Assembly (NCBI GenBank): GCA_020633415.1
Contig: JACKDQ010000010.1
Coordinates: forward strand, 62,001-126,000
Source of the DNA: Deltaproteobacteria bacterium
GTDB lineage: Bacteria > Myxococcota_A > Polyangia > GCA-2747355
Length of the DNA stretch: 64,000 nucleotides
Direction of reading: 5' to 3'
Of this stretch, positions 1 to 8,083 are shown piece after piece. Position 1 is the stretch's first letter. Each line of letters opens with the position of its first letter. Position numbers and translations under genes: made by a program. The notes beneath the pieces are model-generated. The model did not search any database. It worked only from the letters and a program-made list of their open reading frames with translations, and was not told where the DNA came from.

Positions 1-105
1 GATGTAGAGGTCTCAGCGCGGTGGGGTCCGGTGGGGCTTGAGAAGGCGGCGCGGGTCGGCGATCGCGGCGATTTGTGAGCCGCGGCGGTGGTATAGGGAC
101 ACTGT

Positions 106-756
106 ATGAAGTCGATGGTAATGCCGGTGCGAACCCCAGACCCAAGCCAAACGCGCGCTTCTGGCGTTCACGCGCTCGGTTTCACCGGTGACGATTCCGC
201 CCTAGCACGCGCATTGCGGCGCGGACACCCGGGCGCCCCGGCCGCGCTGTTCGACCGCTATGGCCGACATGTCGAAGGTGTGTTGATCAACCTACTCGGC
301 TTCGATGGTGAGCACGAAGACCTGTTGCACGAGATCTTCGCCCAAGCATTGACGTGCATCAACAAGCTCCAAGACGACGAGCGGCTCAAGGCCTGGCTGA
401 CCAGCATCGCTGTCCATACCGCGCGCAGCTGCCTACGCCGTCGTCAGCGCTTTAGGCTGTTTCTGAGGCGCGCTGCCCAGCAGGATTTGCCGGTCAGCGT
501 TGCCGATGCCGAGACGCGGCGCGCGGTCGGGCGCGTTTATCGACTGCTCGAGCGAATGCCAACCGAACTGCGTCTAGCCTTCGCGTTGCGGTTTATCCAG
601 GGCATGGAACTGACTGAAGTCGCTGCCGCTTGCGACGTATCGCTGGCGACGATCAAGCGTCGACTGGCCAAAGCACGTCGGCGTTTTATGCTCGCTGCTC
701 GCGGTGATTCGGCGTTGGCGAGTTGGGTTGTCCCTGATCAGGAGGGACAGCGATGA
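106..756 (+). CDS. ECF-type RNA polymerase sigma factor
   Basis: This 216-residue protein has the two helical regions of an ECF (group 4) sigma-70 factor. Region 2 spans about residues 34-115 (FDRYGRHVEGVL, then the acidic segment EHEDLLHEIFAQAL and the basic TARSCLRRRQR). Region 4 spans about 139-195 and ends in a helix-turn-helix, LTEVAAACDVSLATIKRRL. It should recruit RNA polymerase core to its own regulon. The start is ATG 106, behind AGGGA; in-frame ATGs at 115 and 121 are alternatives. The stop overlaps the next start as ATGA (753-756), so it is translationally coupled to a FecR-like membrane protein, its probable anti-sigma partner. The ECF subgroup cannot be named by eye. Confidence 0.88.
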   Translation: MKSMVMPVRTPDPSQTRASGVHALGFTGDDSALARALRRGHPGAPAALFDRYGRHVEGVLINLLGFDGEHEDLLHEIFAQALTCINKLQDDERLKAWLTSIAVHTARSCLRRRQRFRLFLRRAAQQDLPVSVADAETRRAVGRVYRLLERMPTELRLAFALRFIQGMELTEVAAACDVSLATIKRRLAKARRRFMLAARGDSALASWVVPDQEGQR

Positions 757-2183
757 CGCGACGCGATCCACTGCGCGATCTGGGGCAACGGGTGGCCGAG
801 GCAAACCGCGCAGCGTTGGCCGAGCGTAGCGTGCTTACCGCGGTCCGTTGCCGGCTGCTCGCTACACCGAAAAAACGTCGACATGCGGCCTGGCCTTGGA
901 GCTTGGCGATCGCCGCTGCGGCGTCGCTTGTGTTGCTGGCGCTCTGGTGGGCCTGGTCGCCGGCTAGGCTGAACTATACCATCGAGGGCGAGCGCATCGC
1001 CTGGGGCGATCGCCGCGCGACGCTGGGCCGAGAGATCGGCGCCACGAACACAGCGCGACTGGTGCGGTTCTCCGACGGAACGCGTGTGCGCCTTGCGCCA
1101 GAGAGCACTCTGCGCGTTACCGCTCTGTCCGAGCGGGCGGCACAGCTCTTGCTCGACCGCGGGACATTGCAGGCCAAGGTGTTTCGCGGTGGTGGGCGGT
1201 GGCGCTTTCTCGCGGGTCCGTACGAGGTCGTTGTGCTCGGCACGCAGTTTCAGCTGAGCTGGGATCCTGCCGGTCGCGTGCTCGATCTGGCGATGCACAA
1301 AGGACGGGTCGAGTTGCGCGGTCCGGTGGTCAAACGCTTGGCGGTCGTCGCTGGCGAAGCGCTGCGGGTTTGGCCCGATCAGGGCAAGCTAGAGTTGATG
1401 CCCCGCAAGCCACGTCCCGCAGTAGCGCTTGCCCAGCGCCCTCAGACGAGCACCGAAGACGCACCAGCGTCGAGCCAACCGGCCTCGCGACCATCGATCT
1501 CTGGCGCGCGTCGCAAGGCTCGCTTGCGCAAATCCGCGTTGCCCACGCCGATCGTCGTGGGCAAACCGACGGTCTCAGCGCCCGTCGTCGCGCGACAGCC
1601 GGCCGGCGCAACAACACCGCCGGCTGCGGCTAGCGATCTGTCGAGCCCTGGAGCGGCGCCGCTTGCGGCTAACCATGCGCCGCGCAGATCAGCGATCGAT
1701 CGACACGCGCTGGCCCAACGTTTCTACGGTTTCGCGCGAGCAGGTGATTTTCGCCGGGCTGCAGAGCAGGCGCAGCGCATTGGCTGGCCCTGGTTGAGCG
1801 CCCAGGCTTCTAACGCAGCCGACCTATTGATGGTCGGCGATGTGGCGCGCTATTCGGGCCAAGCTGCGACCGCCAAACGGCTCTACAACGAACTCGTCGA
1901 ACGCTTTGCTGACCGGGCACAGGCAGCCGCTGCGGTGTTTGCGCTCGGTTGTCTGGCGATGGATCACGAGCGCGACTATGCGGCGGCGAGACAGCACTTT
2001 GTTCGCTATCTCGCCAGCCCCTCAAAGCTGGCGTTTGTCGTTGAAGCCGAGGGACGCTTGCTCGAAACGTTGCAGCTGCTCGGTCAACAGCGGGCGGCAC
2101 GCCAGCAGGCCGAGCATTATCTGCAGCGCTACCCGCGCGGATCCCACGCCCAACGGGCACGCCGCCTGCTACAAGGCAAGTGA
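753..2183 (+). CDS. FecR-like transmembrane regulator with C-terminal TPR-like region
   Basis: A 476-residue membrane protein translated in overlap with the sigma factor. Residues 1-45 are a short cytoplasmic tail and about 47-70 one membrane segment (LAIAAAASLVLLALWWAW). Residues about 80-210 look like a FecR domain, with SDGTRVRLAPESTLRV and GPYEVVVLGTQFQLSW. A Pro/Ala/Ser-rich linker (about 220-310) leads to a helical TPR-like tail (about 320-470) ending LQRYPRGSHAQRARRLL. In FecR systems the cytoplasmic tail binds the sigma factor and the periplasmic domain receives an envelope signal. Anti-sigma function here is inferred from gene pairing. No TonB receptor is nearby, so the signal is unknown; the TPR tail suggests a protein partner. 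Confidence 0.82.
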   Translation: MTRRDPLRDLGQRVAEANRAALAERSVLTAVRCRLLATPKKRRHAAWPWSLAIAAAASLVLLALWWAWSPARLNYTIEGERIAWGDRRATLGREIGATNTARLVRFSDGTRVRLAPESTLRVTALSERAAQLLLDRGTLQAKVFRGGGRWRFLAGPYEVVVLGTQFQLSWDPAGRVLDLAMHKGRVELRGPVVKRLAVVAGEALRVWPDQGKLELMPRKPRPAVALAQRPQTSTEDAPASSQPASRPSISGARRKARLRKSALPTPIVVGKPTVSAPVVARQPAGATTPPAAASDLSSPGAAPLAANHAPRRSAIDRHALAQRFYGFARAGDFRRAAEQAQRIGWPWLSAQASNAADLLMVGDVARYSGQAATAKRLYNELVERFADRAQAAAAVFALGCLAMDHERDYAAARQHFVRYLASPSKLAFVVEAEGRLLETLQLLGQQRAARQQAEHYLQRYPRGSHAQRARRLLQGK

Positions 2184-2193
2184 CGAGGTCCGC

Positions 2194-3204
2194 ATGCTTG
2201 CGCGATCTCCTCGCTCGGTGGGACCAAACTGCTCGTTGATCATCGTCGGCGTACTGTTGGCCAGTATGCTGGCCCAAGCAAGCCAGGCTGGACCGATCCG
2301 CCTGCTGCTGCGCTCGGCCGAGGACAGGCCGCTCTCGCGTCGGCTGGCCGCTGAGCTACGCGCCAACGGATTCCAGGTCGAGTCGGCCACGTCGAGCAAC
2401 GAGTCGCCTACCAGGTCGCCGCGCGCTTTGGCGGTGATCCAGATTCAGTCGCTGGCTACCGCGGACAACCTGCGCGTTTGCCTTCGCTTCGTCGATCGTC
2501 CCGCTGCGCCGGTTTGCCGCGACATCGCGCTTGGTGCCACTGATCGTGATCCGCGTCGAGCAGCGATTCGCTTGGCCGAATGGATCCGCGTGCGTGTGGT
2601 TGACCCGCCGCAGCGCAAACCGATTTCCGCGGCCAAGCAGCAAGGGCGGCCCCCGTTGCCCTCGTTCTGGCTCGGGCCGACGGCTGACGCCGTTTGGTCG
2701 TTCGACAATACGACGGCTGCTGCCTTGCTCGGTCTGAGTGCGGATTGGAGCGTTTCGCGCTGGCGGCTGATGGCTGAACTCGCGGCTCCCGTTGCGGCCG
2801 CGCGCTTCGCCGATCAGCGTGGTAGCGCCAAAGTCTGGCCATTTTCCCTCGGTGCCGCGTTTGGTCGGCGGATTCGGCTGGGCAACAAGGTCGATCTGTC
2901 GCTCGCCGCCGCAGCTCGCCTTGCCCTGACCTGGGTCAGTGGTGCAGCGAATGGCCCCTATCGGGCTAGCGATACGTTAGTCGCCGGTGCGCTGCTTTTC
3001 GCCGCGCCCTCGCTGATCGTCCGACCCTTTGCGGCGATCGCTCGCCCGTCGTCGGCGATTCACTACGAGATGGAGATCGGCTTGCGCATCGGCGTGACGG
3101 TCCCCGCACCGACGGTGGTCTTTGTCGAGCAACGCATCGGCCGTTGGGGCCGACCGCTGTTCGGTTTCTTTTTCGCTGGGCGCTGGGGTATTTCGCGGCG
3201 ATGA
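2194..3204 (+). CDS. Exported protein of unknown function in the sigma/FecR operon
   Basis: I do not recognise this 336-residue protein. ATG 2194 lies 10 nt after the FecR stop behind GAGG, and the N-terminus then reads as a signal peptide (CSLIIVGVLLASMLAQASQA). The open frame extends upstream to 1840, but only by overlapping the FecR gene. Residues about 28-140 form a soluble alpha/beta-looking region (LLLRSAEDRPLSRRLAAEL). The C-terminal half is rich in alternating hydrophobic and aromatic stretches (WLGPTADAVWSFDN, RRIRLGNKVDLSLAAAAR) as in outer-membrane beta strands. It is probably the third gene of the sigma/anti-sigma operon, so an envelope role is likely, but this is inference. Confidence 0.6.
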   Translation: MLARSPRSVGPNCSLIIVGVLLASMLAQASQAGPIRLLLRSAEDRPLSRRLAAELRANGFQVESATSSNESPTRSPRALAVIQIQSLATADNLRVCLRFVDRPAAPVCRDIALGATDRDPRRAAIRLAEWIRVRVVDPPQRKPISAAKQQGRPPLPSFWLGPTADAVWSFDNTTAAALLGLSADWSVSRWRLMAELAAPVAAARFADQRGSAKVWPFSLGAAFGRRIRLGNKVDLSLAAAARLALTWVSGAANGPYRASDTLVAGALLFAAPSLIVRPFAAIARPSSAIHYEMEIGLRIGVTVPAPTVVFVEQRIGRWGRPLFGFFFAGRWGISRR

Positions 3205-3262
3205 ACTTTTCTGAGCCGTGACAGCGCGCCGCGGAGACTGAACCCTTCGGTTGGAGGAACCG

Positions 3263-4102
3263 ATGAAACCAAGCGCTTATATTCTCACTTTGGCAGTTTT
3301 TGCTCTTTTAGGACTGTCGAGCTCCTGCTCCGATAAGCTGATCCAGTCACTCGACAAGATGGATGGTGGTCAGCCAGACGGCAGCGCCGTATCGGAAGCG
3401 GGTGCTAACACCGACGTTTCGATCGCCGCCGACACCAATGCTGGTCTGGATCTCACGGCGCCTCGACCCGATGGCAAGATAGGCAGCTGTGATCCCCAAG
3501 ATGCCGTAGCAGACGGTGCCTGCGCGACGCCGATCAGCGGCTTCAAATGGAACGGTCTGGCCTGTGTAGCGATGGGCAGCGGCTGCGCCTGCAAAGGCAC
3601 CCATTGCGCCGGTGCGCAAAGCGGACCGTTCAAGACCGAACAAGAATGCATCAACGTGATGTCTGCTTGTCTGGTGCCGGCGACGGACGGTGGGCCCGTT
3701 GGCGAAGCCGGGGCCGGTCCATGCAACGCCCAAGATGCCAAAGCGGTCGGGACTTGTCTGGCGTTCCTTACCGGCATGCGTTGGGATGGTAGTCGCTGTG
3801 TGCCGATGGGCAATGGTTGCAGTTGTCAGGGACAGGACTGCAGCAGCGCCAGCGGCGGTCCGTTTGCCGATTCCGCCAGCTGCAACAAGGCGTATAGGAA
3901 CTGCGGCGCTTGTCGGCCTAGCGAGGCCACCGCAACCGGGGTTTGCGCGCAAGCCCTGCTCGGTGCGCTCTGGAACGGCCAAGCCTGCACGGCGATGCCG
4001 TCCACCGGCTGTCAGTGCACCGGCAACGAGTGCACCAGCAGCAGCGTTGGCCCCTATTCGACGCTGCAGGAGTGTCAGGCACGCTTTGCCGGCTGCCCCT
4101 AG
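3263..4102 (+). CDS. Putative lipoprotein with three 8-cysteine repeats
   Basis: A 279-residue secreted protein. ATG 3263 follows a good Shine-Dalgarno, TTGGAGGAACCG, so the upstream in-frame TTG at 3251 is not needed. The signal peptide ends at LGLSSSC (Cys22), a rather weak lipobox because position -3 is Ser. After a low-complexity Asp/Ala/Gly linker (23-70) come three units of about 63 residues (74-136, 152-214, 216-278). Each has eight Cys in the pattern C-x10-C-x13-C-x6/7-C-x-C-x4-C-x13-C-x6-C, with shared W-[ND]-G and GP[FY] motifs. This suggests three small disulphide-bonded domains displayed on the envelope. It is superficially Kunitz-like but has eight rather than six Cys. Function unknown. 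Confidence 0.72.
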   Translation: MKPSAYILTLAVFALLGLSSSCSDKLIQSLDKMDGGQPDGSAVSEAGANTDVSIAADTNAGLDLTAPRPDGKIGSCDPQDAVADGACATPISGFKWNGLACVAMGSGCACKGTHCAGAQSGPFKTEQECINVMSACLVPATDGGPVGEAGAGPCNAQDAKAVGTCLAFLTGMRWDGSRCVPMGNGCSCQGQDCSSASGGPFADSASCNKAYRNCGACRPSEATATGVCAQALLGALWNGQACTAMPSTGCQCTGNECTSSSVGPYSTLQECQARFAGCP

Positions 4103-4126
4103 CAGCCGAGCCATGGCGCTCAGCGA

Positions 4127-4915
4127 TCAGTTGCGCTGGGCGCCGGCCGCGACAAAGTGCGGATTGAGCAGCTCGCGCTTGTTATAGCGCAAGGGCTCGC
4201 CGTCGAGGCGGCGCACCGATCCGCCCGCCGCTTCGAGGATCGCCTGAGCCGCGGCGGTATCCCATTCCATCGTTGGGGCAAGCCGCGGATAAAGATGGGC
4301 GGCCCCACGCGCCAGCAGCATGAACTTCAAGGAGCTGCCGCTCTCAACGGTCTGCGGCTGATCGAGGTCGTCGATAAATGCTTGGGTTTCGGCATTGAGG
4401 TGCGAGCGCGAGCAGACCACGGCAAGATGCTTGTCGCTGCGCGAGAATGTCGCCGCGCGAATCGCTGTGCTGGTCCCGCCCGGTAGCTGCATGAATGCGC
4501 CCACGCCAGGGACTGACCAATAAAGCTGATCGAGGTCAGGCGCGTAAACCACTCCGATGAGCGGGTGACCCTGATCGATCAGCGCGATGTTGACGGTGAA
4601 CTCACCGTTGCGCTTGATAAATTCTTTTGTTCCATCAAGTGGATCGACCATCCAGCAACGCTGGTAAGCTGTACGCACCTCAGCATCGGCGTTCTTGTTC
4701 TCCTCGGAGATGATCGGCCATCGCTCGCTCAGTCCTTCAAGCGCGCGACAGATCACCGCGTTGGCCGCGCGGTCGGCGTTGGTCAGCGGAGAACGGTCGT
4801 CCTTGTCTTGCACCTGCACGGTCTTGGGGTCGCGGTAGATCGCCATGATCGCCGCGCCCGCCTCACGCGCGATCGCGCAAAGCGCCATGGCCAGCTGTTG
4901 ATTGTCCATCGCCAC
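4127..4915 (-). CDS. cysQ: 3'(2'),5'-bisphosphate nucleotidase, CysQ type (inositol monophosphatase family)
   Basis: This 262-residue protein belongs to the Mg2+-dependent inositol monophosphatase/FBPase superfamily. It has the acidic metal site SEEN (about 69-72), the core WMVDPLDGTKEFIKRNGEF (about 87-105) and the C-terminal MEWDTAAAQAILEAAGG (about 216-232). DGTKEF with GEFTVNIALI is typical of CysQ, which hydrolyses 3'-phosphoadenosine 5'-phosphate, the by-product of sulfate activation. Length matches the family (about 250-270). ATG 4915 is taken; MDN two codons later is possible. It is the last gene of a minus-strand operon behind the oligopeptidase. Inositol phosphatase activity is the alternative reading. 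Confidence 0.85.
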   Translation of the reverse strand: MAMDNQQLAMALCAIAREAGAAIMAIYRDPKTVQVQDKDDRSPLTNADRAANAVICRALEGLSERWPIISEENKNADAEVRTAYQRCWMVDPLDGTKEFIKRNGEFTVNIALIDQGHPLIGVVYAPDLDQLYWSVPGVGAFMQLPGGTSTAIRAATFSRSDKHLAVVCSRSHLNAETQAFIDDLDQPQTVESGSSLKFMLLARGAAHLYPRLAPTMEWDTAAAQAILEAAGGSVRRLDGEPLRYNKRELLNPHFVAAGAQRN

Positions 4916-4942
4916 AGTCTAACGCAAGACAGCGCTGCCCTG

Positions 4943-7090
4943 CTAGCGGCCGAGGCGATCGACGAGAAAGGCAAACTCTAAAGCGCGGTCGCGCAGTTTG
5001 CCGTAGCGCCCCGATTCACCACCGTGGCCCGCCCCCATGTGCGTCTTGAGCAGCAGCCAGTGGTCGTCGGTCTTGTGGGTGCGCAGCTTGGCGACCCACT
5101 TCGCCGGTTCCCAAAAGCCCACGCGGGGGTCGTTGAGGCCTGCGGTGACCAGCAGATGCGGATAGGCTTGGGCCTTAACGTTATTGTAAGGCGAATAGGC
5201 TTTGATCCAGTCGTAGGCCGGACGGGTGTTGGGGTTGCCCCACTCTTCCCATTCGATCACCGTCAGTGGGATCGTATCGTCGAGCATCGTGTTGAGCACG
5301 TCGACAAAGGGAACGCCAGCGATCGCTGCACCGAACAGATCGGGTCGCATGTTGAGCACTGCGCCGATCAACAGACCACCGGCACTGCGGCCGGCGATCG
5401 CCAGCTTGCTCGGCGAGGTGTACTTTTCGGCGATCAAGTGCTCAGCACAGGCGATGAAGTCGGTGAAGGTGTTGACCTTGTGCGCAAATTTTCCGGCCTC
5501 TTTCCAGGCCCGCCCCATCTCACCGCCACCGCGAATGTGCGCGATGCCAACGATGAAGCCGCGGTCGAGCAAAGAGATCCAGTTTGCGTTGAAATTTGCG
5601 TCGAAGGAGTAGCCATAAGAGCCGTAGCCGTTGAGCAGCATCGGCGCGCTGCCGTCACGCGGCGTGTCTTTGTGCGAGACCAACGAGATCGGGATCTGCG
5701 TGCCGTCTTTGGCGCGCGCCATCAGGCGCTCGGTGCGGTAGACCGTCTTGTCGTAGCCGAGCACCGGGTCAACCTTGCGCAGCACACGCGTCTTGTGATC
5801 CATCTGGTAGTCGAAGACCGACTCTGGTGTCGTCAACGACGTATAGCTGAAGCGCAACGTTGCGCTATCGAATTCTAGGTTGCTGGTGAGATAGACGTCA
5901 TAGGCTTGTTCGTCGAATGCGATCGCGTGGGGCTCGCCACCCGTCAGCGGTTTGATGATCAGCTTGGGCAGCCCTTGCTCGCGCACCGAGAGCACCAAGT
6001 GCGAGCGGAACGCATCGACATCGGCGAGCATCTGATCGTCGCGGTGGGCGATCACCTCGACCCAGTTCGCTTTCTGTGGCGCACTGGTTGCGACCTTGAC
6101 CAACTTGAAGTTGGTCGCACCGTCGTTGGTACGAATATAGAAGACGTCGCCATGGTGCTCGACGTAGTACTCCATGCCCTGCTGGCGCGGATGGATCAGT
6201 TGCGGTTTGGCATTGCCGACGCTCGCGTCGATGGCGTGCACCTCGGTGGTCACCGCGCTATGCAAGGTCATCAGCAGATAGGCCCCACTGCGGGTGCGTT
6301 GCGCGCTGAGATTGAAGTGCGCGTTATCTTCCTGGTAGACCAATTCGTCCTGTGCCGGATCGCTGCCGAGCGTATGTCGATAGAGCCGGTAGGGGCGCGA
6401 GGCCTCGTTGATCGTGTTGTAGTAGATCGTCTTATTGTCGCTGGCCCAAGCGACGCTGTAATAGGTGTCCTTGATCTGCTCGGGGAGCAGCTTGCCGGTC
6501 TCTAGATCTTTGATGAACAAGGTGTAGCGTTCTGAGCCGGCGTGGTCGACCGAGTAGGCCAGAAAACGGTGGTCAGGGCTCACGGCGAAGGTGCCGACAA
6601 CGGTGTACTTCTGACCCTCGGCCAGTTTGTTGGCGTCGAGCAGGATCTCTTCGGGGCCGTTGCGCTTCCTGCGGCAGTTGATGCGATAGGCCTTTTGGGC
6701 CTCGGTTCTGCTGTAGTAGAGGTACTCACCGCGCGGCGCCGGGACGGTTGTGTCGTCTTCTTTGATCCGCCCGAGCATCTCCTGATACAGCGCGTCTTGC
6801 AGCCCTTTGGTATGGTCGAGCATCGCGTGGGTGTAGGCATTTTCGGCCTCGAGATGCGCGATCACCTGGGGGTCTTTTTTGTCGCGCAGCCAGAAGTACG
6901 GATCAACCCAACTGTCGCCGTGAATCGTCACGCGGTGTGGTCGTACGGCGGCGAGCGGTGGTTGCGGTTGACTCATGCGCAGGTTTCCTTTGAGCGATGG
7001 TTGATGCGTTTTGTGGCAGCCGTCGTTAGCAGCACAGGCGGCCAGCAGGGTCAGCTGAAGCAGCCAACGATGATTGTCCGCGAGCGTCAT
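4943..7090 (-). CDS. ptrB: Oligopeptidase B (S9A prolyl oligopeptidase family), predicted lipoprotein
   Basis: A 715-residue serine peptidase with an N-terminal beta-propeller (PYFWLRDKKDPQVIAHLEAE near the start) and a C-terminal alpha/beta hydrolase domain. The triad is visible: Ser in GRSAGGLLIG, Asp in TAGLNDPRVGFWEP, His in THMGAGHGGESGR. Oligopeptidase B cleaves short peptides after Arg/Lys. The start at 7090 overlaps the upstream stop as ATGA and gives a signal with lipobox LAAC (LTLLAACAANDGC). An internal ATG at 6976 (MSQPQPP) has a strong AAAGGAAA ribosome site and would give a cytosolic form of about 677 residues, the usual family start. Either or both may be used. Confidence 0.88.
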   Translation of the reverse strand: MTLADNHRWLLQLTLLAACAANDGCHKTHQPSLKGNLRMSQPQPPLAAVRPHRVTIHGDSWVDPYFWLRDKKDPQVIAHLEAENAYTHAMLDHTKGLQDALYQEMLGRIKEDDTTVPAPRGEYLYYSRTEAQKAYRINCRRKRNGPEEILLDANKLAEGQKYTVVGTFAVSPDHRFLAYSVDHAGSERYTLFIKDLETGKLLPEQIKDTYYSVAWASDNKTIYYNTINEASRPYRLYRHTLGSDPAQDELVYQEDNAHFNLSAQRTRSGAYLLMTLHSAVTTEVHAIDASVGNAKPQLIHPRQQGMEYYVEHHGDVFYIRTNDGATNFKLVKVATSAPQKANWVEVIAHRDDQMLADVDAFRSHLVLSVREQGLPKLIIKPLTGGEPHAIAFDEQAYDVYLTSNLEFDSATLRFSYTSLTTPESVFDYQMDHKTRVLRKVDPVLGYDKTVYRTERLMARAKDGTQIPISLVSHKDTPRDGSAPMLLNGYGSYGYSFDANFNANWISLLDRGFIVGIAHIRGGGEMGRAWKEAGKFAHKVNTFTDFIACAEHLIAEKYTSPSKLAIAGRSAGGLLIGAVLNMRPDLFGAAIAGVPFVDVLNTMLDDTIPLTVIEWEEWGNPNTRPAYDWIKAYSPYNNVKAQAYPHLLVTAGLNDPRVGFWEPAKWVAKLRTHKTDDHWLLLKTHMGAGHGGESGRYGKLRDRALEFAFLVDRLGR

Positions 7091-7884
7091 TGGATGCCGT
7101 CCGTCGGTAGCTTCGCTGCGTTGACCGTCAGCGAATCTAGACAATTCTCGATCGCGCGTCGCACAGAGGCGGGCCGATCGATATGCCCGCCCTTGATCGG
7201 CCCGCTTTCGAAGCTAGCGACTACTTTTCCGTCGACGGCATTGAGCAAGCGATAACCGCAGCGCGCCTCGGCGAAGAATTCCCCTTCGCTCTCGCTGGCA
7301 AACTTGGCGCTCGCTTCAGCGAGCAACAGATGAGCCGCCTTAGCTTGCTCCGCTTGCCGCAATGCGCTGTTCAGTTCGATGCTGCTCAAGCGCTGCGGGG
7401 CAGCGGTCAGTCCAGCCTTGCTCAGCGCCTGTTCGATCAGACCGGCATCCGAGTCGCGACAGGCGCCGGCTGTATCAGCCCGGCAAGCGAAAGCCAGCAT
7501 GACTCGGCCGGCCGCCCGACGCTGGGCCTGGGCCAGTGCCTTGCGCGGGTAGGCGATGAGTAGGTAATGGTCGAAGCGTCCCGCCGTGCGCTCCTCATGC
7601 TCGGCTTCGACGTATTGCCCGAGTCGTTGTCGTGCGGCGTCGCCCAATTCGTTCGCGACTTGCCGATCGGCATCGGCGATCGCACAGCGGCGAGCGGTGG
7701 CCCGTGAAAGCGCTCCTCGACAGCTGCCAGTGATGTACAAAACATCGGGATGCGCGCGGTTAGGGCGCGGAATCCAGGCCGGCCGCGGTGCGCCGGCGCT
7801 GCTCGCGCAGCCGGATTCGATCAGCAGCGCGACTGAGAGCATCCCGAGAGATAGCGGTAGAGCACGACGAAGGGCTTTAGACAT
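7087..7884 (-). CDS. Putative envelope lipoprotein of unknown function
   Basis: A 265-residue protein starting at ATG 7884 (MSKALRRALPLSLGM). The frame stays open upstream to 7968, but that part is non-hydrophobic and less likely to be coding. The signal segment LSVALLIESGCASS ends in Cys, a non-ideal lipobox (Glu at -3). The mature part begins PRPAWIPRP, contains a helical stretch QVANELGDAARQRLGQYVEAE and later SIELNSALRQAEQAKAAHLL. This layout recalls LPP20-like or FlgT-like bacterial lipoproteins, but I cannot assign a family. Its stop overlaps the start of the oligopeptidase, so it is the first gene of the minus-strand operon ending with cysQ. A weak promoter-like pair (TTTACC-17-TAGCGT) lies just upstream. 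Confidence 0.6.
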   Translation of the reverse strand: MSKALRRALPLSLGMLSVALLIESGCASSAGAPRPAWIPRPNRAHPDVLYITGSCRGALSRATARRCAIADADRQVANELGDAARQRLGQYVEAEHEERTAGRFDHYLLIAYPRKALAQAQRRAAGRVMLAFACRADTAGACRDSDAGLIEQALSKAGLTAAPQRLSSIELNSALRQAEQAKAAHLLLAEASAKFASESEGEFFAEARCGYRLLNAVDGKVVASFESGPIKGGHIDRPASVRRAIENCLDSLTVNAAKLPTDGIQ

Positions 7885-7995
7885 AGTGTGAAACGCTAGC
7901 GCAACTACCGGCCCGGGTAAACTCCACCACGATCTCCATCGATGCCGAGTGGCGATCGATTGTGTCAATAATCACAGCCTTAGCCGCTCGGCCGG

Positions 7996-8057
7996 TCACC
8001 GCCGCGGTGATCCTTTTACACGCTCTCTTGACACACCGGCGGTGGATTGGCTAGCAC
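7996..8057 (+). promoter_or_regulatory. Candidate promoter and palindrome upstream of the M49-like gene
   Basis: TTGACA at 8028-8033 is followed after 18 nt by TAGCAC (8052-8057), a plausible but imperfect sigma-70 promoter reading toward the ATG at 8084, which has the ribosome site AGGAGG at 8071-8076. Just upstream, 7996-8010 is a 6-3-6 inverted repeat, TCACCG-CCG-CGGTGA, that could be an operator. It sits in the divergent region shared with the minus-strand lipoprotein gene. No regulator can be named. Confidence 0.35.
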
Positions 8058-8083
8058 CCTGGTCTTCCAGAGGAGGAAAGCCG

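Noticed and set aside
1..105. A gene remnant or RNA at the left edge
   Set aside because: No open frame or structure could be supported in 105 bp; it probably holds the sigma gene leader.
3263..4102. Kunitz/BPTI-type inhibitor repeats
   Set aside because: Eight Cys per repeat with CxC spacing do not fit the six-Cys Kunitz pattern.
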